Shown one piece after another: positions 61,590 to 64,000 of a stretch of 64,000 nucleotides of DNA; within the stretch, counting starts at the first letter, position 1, and the number at the start of each line of letters is the position of its first letter. The DNA lies in assembly GCF_022539665.2 (NCBI RefSeq), contig NC_081336.1, positions 620,001 to 684,000 on the forward strand, given 5' to 3'. The DNA is from Daphnia carinata (taxonomy: Eukaryota > Arthropoda > Branchiopoda > Diplostraca > Daphniidae). The notes beneath the pieces are model-generated. The model saw only the letters and a program-made list of their open reading frames with translations. It had not been told where the DNA came from and searched no databases. The translations under genes were made by a program, and so were the position numbers.

Positions 61590-62569
61590 ATGAAATTCGC
61601 ACTGATCTTCCTGCTGTCGGCTGTTGTCGCCATGTCCCAGCAACAATTCTTGCGGCCTAGGCCGCACGGGTTGGTCTGGTGGTCACCTTATTTGCATCCA
61701 CAACCGGCTGCTCGCAACGATTTCCACTTGGGCCAATCTCTTTACGACGATGTCGAGCAAGAGCACGTCTCGGCCCGCCGTTTCAGACCTTCCCGTCCCA
61801 TCCCAGTTTACCAGGCAAGCCCAACACCTTTTCATTGGTCCCAACGAATGTTTAACCGTTTAATTTCGTTTAGAATGAGGATTTGAACGCCGACTTGTCG
61901 GACGACGATCAAAATAACGACGAAGTCAATGGACAGGCTCAGTTTCCAGACAGCCAGCAAAGAGTCAACGTCTACAGAGGATTCAATGGAGGTCGATTCT
62001 TTTATAGCAGCACAATCAACAATCCTTTCTTCAAAACAGCCACGTTCACTCTAACTTCGACTGTTACCACCCTTGCTTCGATCGTCATTTGCGTACCAGC
62101 CAACAACCTGGCCGCCAATCCGGCACCGGCTTGCGCTGGCCGCAAAAGACGTGGAATGGACGACAATGAAACCCACCAGTTCCCCATCTCTCCATCGGAA
62201 ACTCTTAAGTATTACTATAATTCCATCTGTTTAAAAAAATGCAATCAAAACTCACGATGTTGGGTTTGATTTCGTAGGGTGACCCCAACAGCTGTCCCCT
62301 CTCTAGAATTAGAAGCCCGTCAACTGTTTGCCGATGAGGAGAAGAACGAACACGAATTAATTTCATCAAAAGAGATCGTAAACAAATTCGTACCCGTAGA
62401 GGCTGAAAAACCAAGAGAGAAACGTTTCTTCGGTGGTGGAATTGCGGCTTCTACTACGATCATTTCCTATTCGTTTATCGGAGCAACTGTGACGAGCACA
62501 GTTCTCTTGGACCCGACAGCCGGTGGCCTTGCCGCTTGCTTACCAGCCGGCTATGTGGTCTGCGCATAA
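61590..62569 (+). CDS. Array gene 7: two-module secreted precursor, type A
   Basis: Family not recognised. Exons 61590-61814, 61874-62208, 62278-62569; 852 bases, 283 residues. ATG abuts the acceptor (ACAG/ATG). The first coding intron has a GC donor (CAG/GCAAGC) where the other copies have GT; the phase and the exon alignment VYQ/NED with gene 2 support it. Signal peptide MKFALIFLLSAVVAMSQQQF, LVWWSPYLH. Module 1: RFFYSSTINNPFFKTATFT, CVPANNLAANPAP, GRKRRG. Second site REKRFF; module 2 AASTTIISYSFIGATVTSTV, CLPAGYVVCA. Confidence 0.87.
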
Positions 62570-64000
62570 AAACGTAAGCCGTTTTCTTTTTTTCTGACGT
62601 AATTACAAGCTTTTTAATAAGACAAAGATTCACGCAAACTGGCCATCGTGTGTATGTTATGCAAATGTTGTTATACCACATTCCACCACTTGATTTTTGA
62701 GACCCTAATTTGTATGCTATTCGTGTTATCTATTTTATTCAATGACTTGTTTACATCGGTGCTGGAATTGGGCAAGAACCGTTTGTGTTTTTGCATGACC
62801 TTGTTCTTGGTTAAATAGATTTTTAGAAGCATTCATCCTTTTTGCATCGAATTGGCTTTTATTTTATACGTCTTCGTCAACGCCCTGCGTGATTGCGGGC
62901 AGTAAACTGAACCGTCACGACCGCAAGCAAGTCTTTTGCTCTGCTTATACTAGACAACCAAACACTTAAAGAGTCAGCATAACCAACCTGCCCTCCACCT
63001 ACCAATCAGGTACGCCACCATCGTAACATTCGAATCCCGAACAATGTCTCTACAGATTTGAACCTAAAAATTTTTTTGGGGGAAAGAAAGAAAATGTTTG
63101 ATGCCTTGGCCATGAAATTTTTTTTTTACTACCCTGAAATGTTAAAAAGATAAAACAAGGTGTGACTTAAAAGAAAGGCTTTCGACGGGGAAGACGCGAC
63201 ACAATCAACGGAATGCTACTAGCCTAGCGGCTAGTTCAGTTTCCAGCACTGGTTCTAGCTGACGTATGATGTCAGTGTCGATCTTCGTAACATCATGAAT
63301 TGGGATTGTCCTTCCTTTTTCGTTCACGTACCCCGAAGGTAGGCCGTTCGTGATTCATCTGTGTAAATCTCCGTTTGTTATTAGTCAATGGCCCTTTGTT
63401 ATTGAAATGGCAAACACGCAGAGATCGTGCCGGCGAGAATTCGGATTTGCCAATAACAGGGAAGGGCGTGCCATCGACATGTTTACTCGAAGAAACGAAT
63501 GAAAAAATCGGCATTTTCTATTGTTGAAACATCGAGTGAAGGTTGTCTGTTGGCCCGGCAAATGGGCGCAATGGAATCGGACAAACCTCAAGGCCAGTAT
63601 CACTGATAAGTCTGATAACTTACTGCGACAGGTGTAAATCGTTTGAGTCTGTACGCCACGATTTGTTCCATCGTTTGAAAGACACGAGAACTTTACCCCA
63701 CTGGCAAAATTCTATCGGGCTGAATTGCTCATGTAATTATGTACTTCTGTTATTCATCAGAACGACGCAACCCAGGCAGCTCTGTTTTGGAACAATGAAA
63801 GCATTCATCTCGACCAAGCATGCATAACATACCGAAACATACTGGCGCAACAGCTCTAGAATATCAACGACAAAACAGGTTGCTTGGTTAAATAACTCGT
63901 TAACACAGTAAAAAAAATAATTCTTAAAAAAGTATTTTATTGCACAGATAGAACATAGAAGTAGGAATAATAATAATAATTAAAAAAAAAAAGCGAACGA
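62570..64000. other. Right end, no complete gene seen
   Basis: Holds the 3' UTR of gene 7. Around 62930-63009 a segment ending CCAATCAG/GTACGC resembles the leader exons of the array but lacks a good TATATAA box, and no signal-peptide exon follows before the window ends. An eighth copy may start here or may have decayed. Other frames have no recognisable product. Confidence 0.45.

Overview
The window looks like a small-genome crustacean of the Daphnia type. Splice sites are GT-AG, most introns in the right half are short (about 60-150 bases), genes are closely packed, and the families present are arthropod ones (Musashi, Spaetzle, a collagen/mucin/CUB secreted protein, METTL24-like enzymes). 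The species is an inference; nothing in the window proves it.

Left half (1 to about 33 kb). One gene dominates: musashi, on the minus strand, from its start codon at 31644 to a 42-base last exon at 10409-10450 that encodes the family's C-terminal TNGYH. Both RRM domains are complete over six exons. Twelve exons join in phase into a 469-residue protein. Three further ends are open by intronic read-through or exon choice: a 579-residue form with an Ala/His/Gly/Asn-rich tail, a 293-residue form and a 405-residue form. Introns and the 10 kb downstream are packed with poly(A), poly(T), poly(C) and dinucleotide runs, which nearly vanish right of 33 kb. Nearly all apparent reading frames there are homopolymer artefacts.

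Middle (33-47.5 kb). PEX10 (peroxisomal RING E3, plus strand, divergent from musashi), a compact spaetzle-like cytokine gene (plus), an SLC12A8-like cation-chloride cotransporter family gene (minus, 13 exons) with a tRNA-Val(CAC) gene inside one intron, a secreted collagen-mucin-CUB chimera (plus, 8 exons), and two tandem intronless METTL24-like genes (plus). I solved each spliced gene exon by exon and checked that the exon lengths sum to a multiple of three.

Right part (48-62.6 kb). Seven tandem plus-strand genes encode one family of about 280-310-residue secreted precursors that I do not recognise. All share a TATATAA-type promoter, a non-coding leader exon and three coding exons with fixed phases (0, then 2). 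In six of the seven the splice acceptor AG touches the start codon. Each protein has a signal peptide, a W[LFQ]SPY-type N-terminal segment, and two related Thr/Ser/Val-rich beta-type modules, each ending near a Cys pair. A dibasic site ends the first module. The copies fall into two types, A and B, ordered B-A-B-B-A-B-A, which suggests that B+A pairs were duplicated. The first copy carries a one-base frameshift in a T run. This array is the best candidate in the window for an undescribed system.
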